From the NCBI GenBank assembly GCA_021234155.1, contig JAJEKV010000013.1, positions 4,644,028 to 4,708,027 of the forward strand: a stretch of 64,000 bases of DNA, given 5' to 3'. Of the stretch, positions 22,371 through 33,190 are shown in pieces. How positions within the stretch are numbered: the stretch's first letter is position 1; the number at the start of each line of letters is the position of its first letter. This DNA comes from Isoetes taiwanensis. Its lineage: Eukaryota > Streptophyta > Lycopodiopsida > Isoetales > Isoetaceae. The position numbers were made by a program, and so were the translations under genes. The notes below the pieces were generated by a model. That model searched no databases, was not told where the DNA came from, and saw nothing but the letters and a program-made list of their open reading frames with translations.

Positions 22371-23165
22371 TTGACCATTATTCCGAATGGCACGCAACCT
22401 GCCTTTGCAGTTGACACCATTCCTCATGAGGACGAAAAAAAGGTTCACTTTGCACCTGACTTGGAGAAGCTCATGCCACATGTCATGCCAAAAGTTCGCC
22501 AAAGCATTTTGAACCTCATGCAAGCTGCTGAAGGCCGCACATTGGCAAATGTTCATGCCACCACCAGAGCTCAACAAAGACAAGATACACCTTCCACATC
22601 TCAACCTCCACGCTCTCAGACGTATCCCAATATTGCTGCAGAGGTTGACTTACTCAAAGAAGTTGCTGCTTCACTACCACGCACTCCAGCACCAGTGGAA
22701 CCAGCAGATCCTTTTTCTCATGTGCCTTTAGAACTCCAAGAGGAGCTAGCCAAGATCAAGATTCCTTTAAGCTTGGCAACCATTTTGAAACTCATCCACG
22801 CTCTCAAGGACCGGTTACCACTCCCGGCCCGTTTCTAGTTGGGGCTGTGGCTACCTCTACACCCACCGGTCCATGCCACGGTGGGTAATCAAAGCAAGTC
22901 AACCATGTTCAAATAGATGGAGGTAGCGTGGTCGGTCTCATCACGGATAAACTCCGCCAAACAAATGGGCATCACACAACTCTTTCGTGCCCCATATGAC
23001 ATCAAGTTGGCTAATGGCCATATCCACGCGACCTCAAGGCCACACCTCTTCTTCACATCAACATCGGTGATCTCCGCTTCCCCATGGAATTTGGAGTTTG
23101 GAAAGCTGGTGAAGATCCGGTGACTATGAAATGTTGGTCGGCGGACCTTTTCTCCGCCGAGGCCA
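22371..23165 (+). pseudogene. Gag-pol linker and protease of Gypsy-2 (interrupted)
   Basis: The linker frame 22371-22838 is open and contains HEDEKKVHFAPDLEKLMPHV and FSHVPLELQEELAKIKIP. The protease that follows is degraded: PYDIKLANGHIHATS is visible near 22990-23035, but the IDGG catalytic loop seen in Gypsy-1 is altered around 22905-22945. Given the CAG/CTG pattern, the lesion may be partly technical. Confidence 0.7.
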
Positions 23166-23639
23166 AGAGTATCCATTCTTTGGGCCACGGACCGATTAGT
23201 CATCACCGATGGTCATCTCAATGCCACCATGGACTTGCAAACAAGGTGGGATCATTTACGTTGAACATGCGGAACCCTCTCTCGAACCGCATTCCGAAGA
23301 AGCTCGAATATTTATCAAGTTCGGGCTCCACTGCTGAAGTGCGCCTCTGTCATCCTACCCCGAATATCTCGATCCTTGGGGAGAAATGACTTTTGATCAA
23401 GACCGGGCTGTGGCTGCTTTGCTTGACCCTTACGGCTCCTTGCAATCGAATCCAACGTGTTGATCACTTTTCAGATCTTTGAACCTCACCGCAACTCTGT
23501 TGATGTACACGCCATGTCATGAAGCAACCTCTGGCTGGATGAAACTTCGGCAACCCCTCTTTTTACCACGCAAAGTGCCACGCGATCCGGTTATGCTCCA
23601 ACCTCATGCACATATTGTCGGGATACTGAAGTAATACCC

Positions 23640-25100
23640 CATATTGGACTCCGACGCCGAGATCGTGGGCGTGGGCAACAATCAACCTGTTCGCATTGCT
23701 GCAAATCTTAGGCCCCTTATCATTAGCAGGGCCGCCAAGTCATTCAAAAAATTCAAACACCTTTTCGCACGGAGTTACGAGGAGATCTTGGGAATCAACA
23801 AAGCTTGGGGGAACTCACCATTCCTACCAAATCGATGCGACCGGTTTAGCAACGGCAGCGATGCGGCTCAACCCTAATTACCGTGATCGCGTCAAAGGCG
23901 GAAATTGACAAACTCCTCTTTGCGGGTTTGATCTATGAGGTCAAACATTACGAATGGGTGAGCCCCATCGTCATTGCCCTCAAACACAATGGTAAGATCC
24001 GCATCCGTGTGGACTACCGGAAACTCAATCGAGCCCGCGGGCGTGATCATTTTCCACTTCCCTTCACGGACTGGGTTCGGAAGAGGTGGCTGGACATGAG
24101 ATGTACTCCTTCATGGATGGTTTTTCGGCTACAATCGGATCTCAATCAAAGAATCTGATCAACTCAAGACTACTTTCACCACCCGGTGGGGTCACTTTTG
24201 CCTACAAGGTGGTTCCTTTTGGATTATCAAACTCTCCATCAACGTTTCAGCATCATGCTCTCGGTTTTCATGATTTCATGAAGGAAAATCCCTTCTTGCA
24301 AATTTTTCAAGATGACTTCTCTCGCCTACGGTTCCATGGCTGACCATTTGGATAAATTGGAACTCGTCTTCCGAGAAATGTGATGAGTCCGGCATTAGTC
24401 TCAATCGAGAAATGCACCTTTTGTGTCACCTCGGTGTTACGTTAGGCCATGTTGTCGGCAAGCGGTATCACCACGGATCCTGCCAAAATCGGTTATTGTG
24501 CTCAAGGCTCAAGCACCGCCAATATCAAGGAGACACGCTCTTTCACGGGTAAGGTCAATTATTACTCCACCTTCATACGGACTAGCGACCATTGCGGCAT
24601 CCCATTCATAAACTCACGGTGACGAATCCACGGGCTTGGAATTCCCGGCGGATCTTTGCTTTCCAACGGTGAAGCTTTTGCTTACTTTCGGGCACCGGTT
24701 CTTGTTCCTCCTCAATGGGACAAGCCCTTTCATGTTCATGTAGATGTCTCGGCGTTTGCTATTGGAGCTGTTCTTTCTCAAGAATATGATCGCTGTGACC
24801 AACCGGCCAGAAAACTCAATTCTGGCGCGCAACTATTACGCCCGCAGGCGTGAAGCTTTGGGTCTCATTTTACGTGTCCAACACTTCCCGTCACTACCTT
24901 TTGGGCAGTCAAATCAAGTTCTTTGTGGACCACCAAGCACTCCTCTATTTGATCAACAAGTCCGCCCACGGGCGCATTGCTCGTTGGGTCCTTCTTCTCC
25001 AAGAATTTGCTCCTTTTGAAATCGTTCATAAGGCGGCAAATCTCATGTCGATCGGATTATCTTTCACGCATCCACGGATGATCCCTCAACTGGAGTCTCG
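23640..25100 (+). pseudogene. Reverse transcriptase and RNase H of Gypsy-2 (interrupted)
   Basis: Blocks in order are KFKHLFARSYEEI (about 23750), KHYEWVSPIVIALKHNGKIR and VDYRKLN (23943-24030), YKVVPFGLSNSPSTFQ (about 24200), FLQIFQDDFS (about 24295; F-Q-D-D again replaces Y-x-D-D), PPQWDKPFHVHVDVSAFAIG for RNase H (about 24705-24765), and KFFVDHQALLYLINK (about 24920). Several frameshifts separate them. They are shared in order and spacing with Gypsy-1. Confidence 0.88.
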
Positions 25101-25299
25101 GGCGCCCTTTCGATGCTTTCGGCTCTTTTTAGTCACGGCAACACCACATTGGTTCCATGATTTTCAGCGGTACCTCCTCACGGGTGCTCTTCCACCAAAA
25201 GGCGAGGCGGCTCTCTCCGCCAAAAAGCGACAATCCCGTCGCCATCAATTTCTCCGCGAGGTCCGGTGACTACACCATGGTTGCCGGGACATCTCTACA

Positions 25300-26484
25300 A
25301 AAGGGTAAGCACACCATCCTTCGACACTGTGTTCTACCTCATGAAGTTCGGATATTGTTCGAGAAGCTCATCAAGGGCTAGGTGGTGGTCATTTTCATGG
25401 TGACACCACGGCACGCAAAATCCTTCTAGCTGGGTATTATTGGCCCACGCTCTTCAAAGATGCTCACGCCCACGCCCGCACGTGTGACGCTTGCCAGCGG
25501 GTGGGACGCCCCACGGCCCGTGACGCTCTTCCCTTGACACCGGTCGCCACGCCACTTCCCTTCAGCAAATGGGGAATGGACTTTGTGGGACCTATAGATC
25601 CTCCTGCGCGGCACACCCGTGCCCGTTACATTCTGGTTCTCACTGACTACGCTACCAAATGGGCGGAAGCTTGTGCACTTCCAGACAACACTGCAGCAAG
25701 CACAGCTAGGGTCCTCTATCAACAAATTATCACGCGATTCGGCTGCCCCACGGAGCTGGTCAGTGATCGTGGTGTCCATTTCATCAATCATACTATCAAG
25801 GAGCTGACGGATTATCTCCTGATACATCATCACAAGAGCACACCTTACTATCCTCAAGGTAATGGTTTGGCAGAAAGCACCAACAAAACTCTGGTCACCA
25901 TTCTCAAGAAAATTTGTGACGCTTCCCGCACAGACTGGCAAACAAAACTTCCTACTGTTCTTTGGGCCTACAATACTTGTTTCAAGATTGCTACCGGTCA
26001 CACTCCTTTTAAATTGGTTTATGGTCAGGAAGCTCTCATGCCGTTTGAATACATCCTTCCAACACTCCGTTTTCAACTGGCTACTGCTCATAATCCACCT
26101 GCTGCACTCAAAGAAAGGGTCTATCAATTAGAACAGTTGGATGAACTTCGAAGGGATGCTTATATTCGTGTTCTTCATGGATAACAGTTGCAAAAATCTT
26201 TACATGACAAACGTCTGAAGACAAAAACATTCAAAGAAGGCGATTTGGTTCTTCTTTATGATTCCAGGTACAAACAATTTCCGGGTAAACTCAAGTTTCG
26301 TTGGCTTGGCCCTTATCAAATTGTTCAAGTGGTTAGACCCAGCGTTTTCCAACTAGCAGAGTTAGATGGCACTCCACTACCTACATTGGTTAATGGTTTT
26401 CGTCTCAAAACATTTCATCACACAGAAAGCGACAATCAACAAACAGATACAGTTCAAGAAGCAAACACCACAGAAAGTGACTAG
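25300..26484 (+). CDS. Integrase of Gypsy-2 (core open, N-terminus broken)
   Basis: The core frame 25501-26184 (227 aa) is uninterrupted. KWGMDFVGPIDP gives the first Asp, LVSDRGVHFIN the second, and YYPQGNGLAESTNKTL the Glu of the D,D35E triad, followed by VLWAYNT and HTPFKLVYGQEALMPFEYI. A second frame, 26188-26484, supplies the C-terminus with [14 protein letters not shown] and [13 protein letters not shown] (GPY/F motif). A single in-frame stop (TAA, 26182-26184) separates the two. The HHCC zinc-binding N-terminus at 25300-25480 is recognisable but frameshifted. The enzyme inserts the cDNA into chromatin. No chromodomain follows. Confidence 0.88.
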
Positions 26485-26622
26485 AAAGGCGGCATATTAT
26501 ATTATAGTGGATATTTTTTACAAAATGCGGGCGCTGCCCAGCTATTTCCGCTATGGGCACTGCCCTATATACAAAAACGGGCTCAGAGCCCTATCTACTA
26601 AAAACCTAAGAGGAAAAACCCT

Positions 26623-26891
26623 CTACTCCGGGTTCGGAGCAGAGGTGATGCGGAGGAGATGGTAGAGGTTCTGCTCAGGATCCCAGCGAAGGTGCAGAAC
26701 CACCTCCATCCCGTTGGTCTTCGGGTCGGGATGTTCAGCCATCCCGGCACACCAGCCGTCCATTCTCACGCCACGATTGTGGCAGCGCCAGAGGTCCAGA
26801 CAATTCATCTTGCAGGTAATCCACTCCTGACAGTTCGTGGGCATAGTGCAGTCCTCGTTCAAAACCGGAAAGCAGCCATCTTTGGCGCCAT
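26623..26891 (-). pseudogene. Small Cys-rich antisense ORF, Gypsy-2 copy (5' frameshift)
   Basis: This is the counterpart of 10726-10944. It keeps NEDCTMPTNCQEWITCKMNC, the six-cysteine spacing and HPDPKTNGMEVVLHL, and then a longer C-terminus RWDPEQNLYHLLR. The conserved start codon is at 26889-26891, but an indel of about 2 bp near 26870 puts it out of frame with the Cys-rich part. The opposite (sense) strand is also open here. Confidence 0.4.
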
Positions 26892-26919
26892 CGGATGCCT
26901 TCGTTTACTCCCGGTTTGT

Positions 26920-26965
26920 CTTATATAGCCAACTGAGGAACTCCTTGTCGACGTGGACCAATCAG
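26920..26965 (-). promoter_or_regulatory. Promoter-like block antisense to Gypsy-2
   Basis: On the minus strand, ATTGG, CCACGTC and TATATAAG occur in the same order and spacing as at 10656-10700 in Gypsy-1, about 30 bp before the conserved ATG. Confidence 0.45.
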
Positions 26966-27425
26966 AAATTCGCCAACGTGTTTGCAATGCAAGGCTCTTT
27001 CTAAACTGAGAATCTTTTCTCCCGCCGCAAATCTAGCCAGGGTACTCTCTGACACATTCGTTTTCATGATATCCCACTTCGAGTTGCCTGCATTAAATGC
27101 CCTTGCTTCTTTTCATACCCGTCAACAATTAATATGTGTCCTTTGACCACCTGTCACATCCGCTCCTTCTCTCACGTCTCATCCTCACCGTTCATTGCTT
27201 CTCCCTTACATTTTTCGGGGACTTAGCCAAATTTTTGCCTCTCAATACACTCCTTGGCATCTTTCGACACCTGGCACCATCAACGGCTCCAGTTTCGCTC
27301 TCTTCATACCTCTTCGCCTCCAGTTGTGCGCCCTAAAACCTTTTCGTTCCTCTGCGCCTTTGTCCTCCGTGCTTGGCTTTCGTCCTCCGCCAGTGAATCA
27401 CTCTTCGTTTCTGCAAATCGTTACC

Positions 27426-30017
27426 ATGGCTGCCCCAAGATTTTCTACACTTCAAGCTACTGCTCCCAAGGATCCGGCTCTTTTTGAGTCTGTATCCTTC
27501 TTGACGCCCACTTTCCGTGAAGCCCTTGTTGGCCCAAATAAAAAAAGTCATTTGAGCGACAAAAGCTTTCTGAATTCTCTCAAATGGAACTTCCGGCTCC
27601 ACATCGACCAAGCGAAGGCGGTTCATCGCCAATATCGTTAACGGCAGAATGGATACATCAGCGTGGTCGATGGCACCACCATTCGCTTGGACTCAACATT
27701 TGATTTCTGAGGTATTTCATATTCCCTTGCAAACCCCTTGTTTATCATGGTCTGCCATACAGGATCTAGATGTCACCGAGTTTGGTGCACCTCCTTATCA
27801 TGCCAATGTGCATCGTCTGACCAATATCGACAAGCCTCATGAAACCTTTGTTAAGTTTCTGTGGCGCAAGTTCCTTGGGTATTCTATCAAGAACACCCAT
27901 ATCAATAAGCCTTTCTATAACATGGTCATCCTTTGCTACACACTCCAACCACCACATCGATTGGCCCCAATTGATGTTCTATCGTCTTCTCCAAGAAGTG
28001 GACCGCCTTGAGGTGCCACTTCCATTTGAAAGTTTCGTGGGAGGCCACCTTCAAGCCCTCATCCGTCATTACTTCCCTCCCACACCACAAAATTCTCATA
28101 ATTCCACTCAGCGGTCCCTTCCACAGACTAACCGAGTTGGCACTTCACGCCCTTCTTCCACTGGTCATGTCCAAAATCAGCACACCCATGTCACTGTCTC
28201 CTCCTCAGCTACACCATCCAGTTCACACCATCTTTCCCAAACATCACAAACCAGGCAACAGCCGGCTCCACCACCACAACACCCTCGTCAGTTGTTGTAT
28301 CAGTATCAGCAGGATGCTCAAGCTGCTGTTCTCAAGTTACAAGAATCCCAAGACGCTCTTATGACCGGGGTTCAAATAGCACTAGAGGCCTCTGATGCGG
28401 TACACCGGGACCTTCAAGCTGCCACTGCCCAAGTTGCAACTTTGGAGGCCAAACTTCAAGACAAGCACGGAGCTCTCTTACAGGCTCATACAGATCTCAA
28501 AAGTGCACAGGATCAAGTCAGCCAACTTGCAGATCAACAGGCTCAGCTCCAATCAGAAATTCAGAATTTATTGGAGCACAACAAGTCCAAAGAAGCTCTC
28601 CTGGGTACCAAGGACGCAGATATTGCTAAGCTCAACGCCTTGTACTCCGAACTTTGTGAAAATTTCAGCACTCAAGTTCAAAACCTTACAGAGCGGGACG
28701 CTCAAATTGCCTCCTTGACGGCTCAGCTTTCTACACAGACCTCTCAGCTCACCTCTCTTCAAGATCAGCTTACAGAGGTGCAGAAACAGAAGATTCTTGA
28801 TGACGCGGAGATTGCCGTGCTTCGTCTCAATACTCTGGGGCAATCCTCCTCCCAGGTCAACACTTCTCAGAAACGGGTCCGTGACCAATCACGCCTGCTG
28901 CTAGAAAAGGACAACCGGATCCGTGATCTTGAACAACAGCTGCAGCAAGCTATTCAGTCTGCTGATGAGGCTCAAGCAAAACTTGACGGCCATACCGCCA
29001 TTATTCACAGAATGCATTTGGACTTCCCAGTTCCTTCCTGCTATCACGATTATGTGGTTGCTCGCCGCCACCTCTTCCTTTCGAAGTGGCATGCGGCAGA
29101 TGGACCTGTGAATATTCCCCTGAGCACTGCAGATTTTCTTCGGATTTGGCCAGAACTCTCCATTGAAGACAAAGGGTTATGCTGTGCCCTTTTGGTCTTT
29201 GATCTCATGCTTGCGATCCGGACTTTATCACCTTGAGTTGTTCAGCCCCCATGGCTTACATATTTCATGATTTCTATCCGGGTGATACACGGGAACACTT
29301 AGAGATGGGCCACGCCCGACTCTTTCGTGGTGACCCCATTTGTGCAATGGTTGCTTCGGGATAACAATCCATATCTTGCGGATCATGCTCGGACCCACAC
29401 TCTTCATCGAGTACATGCCCGAAGCTTGCCAATCATTTATCTCTCGGCAAGCGGAAGGCCGCAATGAGATAAGGAAGTATCTAGGACATCCGAGGATCTT
29501 CCCTATGCACAAATTTATATGCAGCACCTTGCAGGTTATAATCAATTACGGGCTCTCGTTGGATAGCAAGGCGGTCCCCACGGGATGGGATAGCCCTCTG
29601 TCAACTCTCAACTCTCTCGCTTCTCTTTGGGATCGTTGGTGTCAAGCTCTTGATCCGGATCTTGTCGATCAATTGAGTGGAGACCGCTCAAGAACCCCGC
29701 ATACGGGCATGGTTCCTTCTCCCTATGCTTCCCTCGGGCGTACCTCCACGCCCCGAGGTTCTGACTTCCGATTGGCGCCTCCTTTTTTGGACCAAGGTCA
29801 TGGATGGTCATGCCGGATGGACTCCACCTCGGATCTCGGACGGATCTCCGGTGGGATCCACGTTTTGTTCGCCGCTCACATTGGGAAGAAGGTGCCACTC
29901 ACGGATACCACCACCAATTGGATCTATATTGCTAATGGCGTGGTTGGCAAGCGGCCGGCGGATGCGCTTCATGGTCTTGACACCTTCTTGCGAATGCCAC
30001 CACCTCACGATCCTTGA
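27426..30017 (+). CDS. Extra 3' coding region of Gypsy-2: coiled-coil protein of unknown function
   Basis: It starts at ATG 27426 (MAAPRFSTLQATAPKD). A first stretch is open to about 27641 and the middle from 27839 to 29236 without a stop (465 codons). The middle has a Ser/Pro/His-rich linker (about 28080-28290) and then a long heptad-rich coiled coil (about 28310-28990) with KLQESQDAL, QVATLEAKLQDKHGALL and QLADQQAQLQSEIQNL. A C-terminal part follows to MPPPHDP (30017) across one or two frame changes. It lies after integrase in the position of env-like genes of Athila-type elements, but I see no clear membrane anchor. Both family copies carry it, so it is part of the element. Confidence 0.6.
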
Positions 30018-30384
30018 TCCATCTTCAAGCGGGTTTTTGTGCTGCTCTCAAATGCATTTTGCTCGGCTCCTTAAATCGGCGGCGTCCCATTTTTCACTTT
30101 GCAATCCGAATGCGGTGTCGGTGCCTTTGGCCTCCGGACCTGCCTCCTCATGGAATGTCGGTACATTTCTTCAGGCGCCCATCTCGCGCCCTTGAAGACA
30201 TGGTACGATCTCGCTTTCTTATTGATGCGAGATCCCGCCCTTGGCCACAACACTTCTCTCCCGCTCTTCAAACACGCCGAGGATCTCATTGGCGATACCA
30301 TAATGGTGCCCGTCCTCACTCCGTGAGGATCACTTTCGCAGATGGCTTCCGCCCTCGGAAACCCTTCTTCCTTTTCTTCACTGA

Positions 30385-30402
30385 GTGTCGTTTGGTGGGG
30401 AG
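30385..30402 (+). other. Polypurine tract of Gypsy-2
   Basis: TTTGGTGGGGAG lies directly before the 3' LTR start TGTTAG, the expected site for plus-strand priming. Confidence 0.75.
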
Positions 30403-30971
30403 TGTTAGTCTGTGCCTCCCAGTGCGGGACTATTCATGCATCTGACAGACCAGGTCAAGCTCAAGGATCCTCGATCGATACCACGGGTCAGCCATCAAAG
30501 GCTGTGAGAAGACCAGACAGACCACGCGGTCAAAGCCTATCAAGAGGCGCTCGGACAAGTAATGACCCGTCCACGCCAGCGTCGGCGTCAAGCATGATTC
30601 TAGGCACTTCAAGAGGCACCGCCCACATTCTGCAAATCAGGCCTCCTTCGAGTCGGCCACGCGAGATCGATCGAGTGTCTATATTGGGCCCAAGGCTATT
30701 GTACTATATATATGACTAGAGCTCGCACATGAGTTCTAGATGAGTTTTGAGTCTTGTCTCCTTTCAGTTCTTCTCTCTATTGCGAGAGCTCATGTATGTT
30801 CATCATTGATATCAAGGAAGCTTATCATTTTCCTCTCATTTGTTCTGTTTTCTTCTTCTTCTTCTCTTCTTGCAAATCCCGCGTGACATAGTCCCCCGGA
30901 CTCTCCTGTTAGATCCACGGGTCCTCACAGAGGGCTGTCTTCCAGGAGTTCCCGAACCCAGACCCCAAACA
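30403..30971 (+). repeat. 3' LTR of Gypsy-2
   Basis: 569 bp. It is almost identical to the 5' LTR in its right 300 bp. In its left half, CAG/CTG sites read CGA, CGG or TCG instead. Confidence 0.92.
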
Positions 30972-30976
30972 AAGCT
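30972..30976. repeat. Target-site duplication AAGCT of Gypsy-2, right copy
   Basis: Identical to 19913-19917 and directly adjacent to the LTR terminus CCCCAAACA. Confidence 0.9.
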
Positions 30977-31500
30977 ATAGGTTCTGATGGCCTCCTCTCA
31001 GAGCTAGAGGCAACATGTTCCCTAATCTCTTTATTGTCCAACTACAACTGTTGATATACTTGAGAAGCTGTTGGACTTGTTGTAATAATGTCGAAACCTC
31101 CTCCATAAAGATGAAATCACCAAATACGAGCAAACAAAAATACTTAGGATCAGAGCAGGCAAGAACCGGTAAGAGATTTCGGTTCAAACTATCATGAACC
31201 TACGCGAAAACAAGAGAAACACGTGGAAAATATGGAAGAAATACACAAGAAATATGCTAAAAATGGCAAAGAATCTGATATATAATGGAGAAACAATAAT
31301 ACAATGGCCTGAAGGTAAATAGGAACACAAGGCATATGTCTAGAAGGCTCAAGACTGGTGTTAAACTGGAATGTCCATGCTGGTGTCGAAGGCCCCTTTA
31401 TATACTGGAAAAGGGGCTTCTTTTCTGCACAAATGCACAAGGGATATATGTGCCAAGTTCTGGAATGCTCTAGAACCTCTTGGATATTAGTATACATGAA
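30977..31500 (-). mobile_element. Gypsy-3 (right part): gag N-terminus and probable 5' LTR
   Basis: The minus-strand frame 30975-31187 contains MEEVSTLLQQVQQLLKYI, a coiled-coil-like gag N-terminus, and ends at the Gypsy-2 insertion. The next residues (LLEKFDGT) lie on the other side at about 19910. Further right, a minus-strand TATA box in CCAGTATATAAAGGGGCC (about 31391-31408) suggests that 31190-31500 is the 5' LTR. I could not fix its ends or a primer-binding site. Confidence 0.6.
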
Positions 31501-31620
31501 GAAAAATGCAAAGTAATATTTTTAACAAGTATTGGTAGCACACTTTGCAAAAGTATGTGACTCGCAACTGGAAGGTTGTGAGTTCTAATTTTGCGTTGTG
31601 CAACTATCCTTTTGCATCCA

Positions 31621-31690
31621 TGTGACGACCATCCTTTGTGAACATGTATAATGCTTGTATGATACGAATACTTATATAATGGTCGTCACA
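31621..31690. repeat. Perfect 12-bp inverted repeat around 46 bp
   Basis: TGTGACGACCAT at 31621-31632 is mirrored by ATGGTCGTCACA at 31679-31690. No target duplication is evident. The right arm directly abuts the Gypsy-4 relic. Confidence 0.7.
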
Positions 31691-33190
31691 AAAAGCTCAA
31701 CATGTTGCAGATGCATTGTCTCGACATTGATACAAGTGCATTGCAATGTAGTCTCGACCTTTGCCAGCAAGTATGGGAGGCAAAGATTTTATTGAAGCAT
31801 GAACAAGTGTTTCAAGAGAAGCAAGAACGGATAAGGAAAGGGAAATATTTAAATATCATAAGAAGGAACGTAACCTATGGTACTTCAAAGATAAGTTATG
31901 TGTCCCGAAGTCATTGCAAGTGATTGATCCTCCATGACATGTATAATAGCACAATTGCCGGCCATGCAAAATTTATAAGAATCTACTTCAAGAAGTAGCT
32001 ATTATTGGCCGAGCATAAAGAAGCAAATAGCAAAGTACATCCGTCTCGGGAGATTGACCTTTATCACATTAGCATATGCCATCTATATGCCTCCCCTATA
32101 TACATACGTAAAAATATTGGAAAACACCCCTCCATCGAGAAAATACACTAAAATATCAACAAGAGAGGGATTTAAACCTTTAGTGTATGTATAGAAACAT
32201 AAAAAAAAACCCTTCTAGACACTTACTTTATACGGATCTTCTATGTGAATCCCCAGAGGGATCCGTGAGTGCCAGTTATGTCAGCAAACAAAGGCCGAAC
32301 AACTCCGAATTTCAGGTGAATTGCAAACATTGGATATTTCTAATGCAAAATAGGAGGTCATATCTATGGACTTCATAACGGGTCTCCCAAGGGTAGCAAG
32401 CGGCTTTGATGTCTTAAGGTAGTGTTAGATAAGTTATCTAAGATGGCACAATTCTTGCCATGCCATACCACAGACACAGCTTTGGATACCGCTTTGTTGT
32501 TTGCCAAAGAGAATTTTAGATTGCATGGAATGCCCAAGGTGATCTTCTCCGATAGAGATTCAAAAAATTTTAGCGCCTTTTGGCAATAATTCTTTAACAC
32601 GATCTGCACAAAGTTGTGGATGAGTTCTTCTTATCATCCGCAAATAGATGGACAAAAAGATATCCTCGCACTTCCTTAAGCTGCTACATATCTGCCAGAA
32701 GTTGTTGAGAAACTTCCACCGTGCATACGAAAGTGTGCCACGTATCTGGAGTCAAGCATTGATAGCCGTAATTAATCATGAAGGTAGACATCCTTGACGA
32801 TTCTTGCTTCGTAGTATTGTATGCAAACTCAACTAGGTGGATATAATCAGTCCATTTAGATTGCTTGTTCCAAACGTAGTTTCTCAACATGTATTAATGC
32901 ACTCGGAGTCTAGCAGATATACAGATAGATCTCCATACGACTTTTTTCACTTGCCCGCTCTAAAGGTTCATAAGGTCTTCCACGTAAGCTTAATAAAGAA
33001 ACACACTCCAAACCTGGAGGAAGTTTTGGAGACTCAACTTTATTGGAAATGACTCAGGCGCAACTTGAAATTAATTCATGATGAAGCAATCAGGAAGATG
33101 GGAAGGTTGAAATTCCTTCAATATCTGGTCAAGTGGAAACACTTGCCCATGCACAAGGCCCCCAAAAATGAACTACCATATAAAAACATT
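31691..33190 (+). mobile_element. Gypsy-4: decayed chromodomain Ty3/gypsy relic (RNase H end to chromodomain)
   Basis: Starting at 31693, the plus strand shows KAQHVADALSRH, the end of RNase H. Next are an integrase zinc-binding region (STIAGHAKFIRIY near 31948), integrase core pieces ([16 protein letters not shown] near 32371, AMECPRxSSP-like text near 32530, SSYHPQIDGQKD near 32630), VHKVFHVSLIKKH (about 32963-33003) and a chromodomain-like LKFLQYLVKWKHLP (about 33104-33147). Frameshifts and stops are frequent. Gag, protease and most of RT are absent. A piece between 32670 and 32890 is inverted. Confidence 0.82.
32670..32890 (-). pseudogene. Inverted integrase segment inside Gypsy-4
   Basis: On the minus strand, WTDYIHLVEFAYNTTKQES, MSTFMINYGYQCLTPD and VEVSQQLLADM form the part of integrase that should lie between HPQxDGQ and the VFHVSLIKK segment. 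Both of those flanks are on the plus strand. The inverted piece covers almost exactly the missing interval. Confidence 0.82.

Larger units (their letters stand above)
19918..30971 (+). mobile_element. Gypsy-2: complete Ty3/gypsy retrotransposon, plus orientation (~11.05 kb)
   Basis: This is the same family as Gypsy-1 but in the opposite orientation. It has LTRs at 19918-20495 and 30403-30971, both TGTTAGTC...CCCCAAACA, a 5-bp TSD AAGCT, a polypurine tract TTTGGTGGGGAG before the 3' LTR, and gag, protease, RT, RNase H, integrase and an extra 3' region in order. Integrase and the coiled-coil ORF are each open over long distances, which suggests a recent insertion. The LTR halves outside CAG/CTG sites are almost identical. 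It sits within gag of Gypsy-3 in antisense direction. Confidence 0.93.

Noticed and set aside
27426-30017. Calling the extra ORF an envelope gene
   Set aside because: Its position fits env-like ORFs of Athila-type elements, but no signal peptide, fusion peptide or membrane anchor is visible. A coiled coil alone is not enough.
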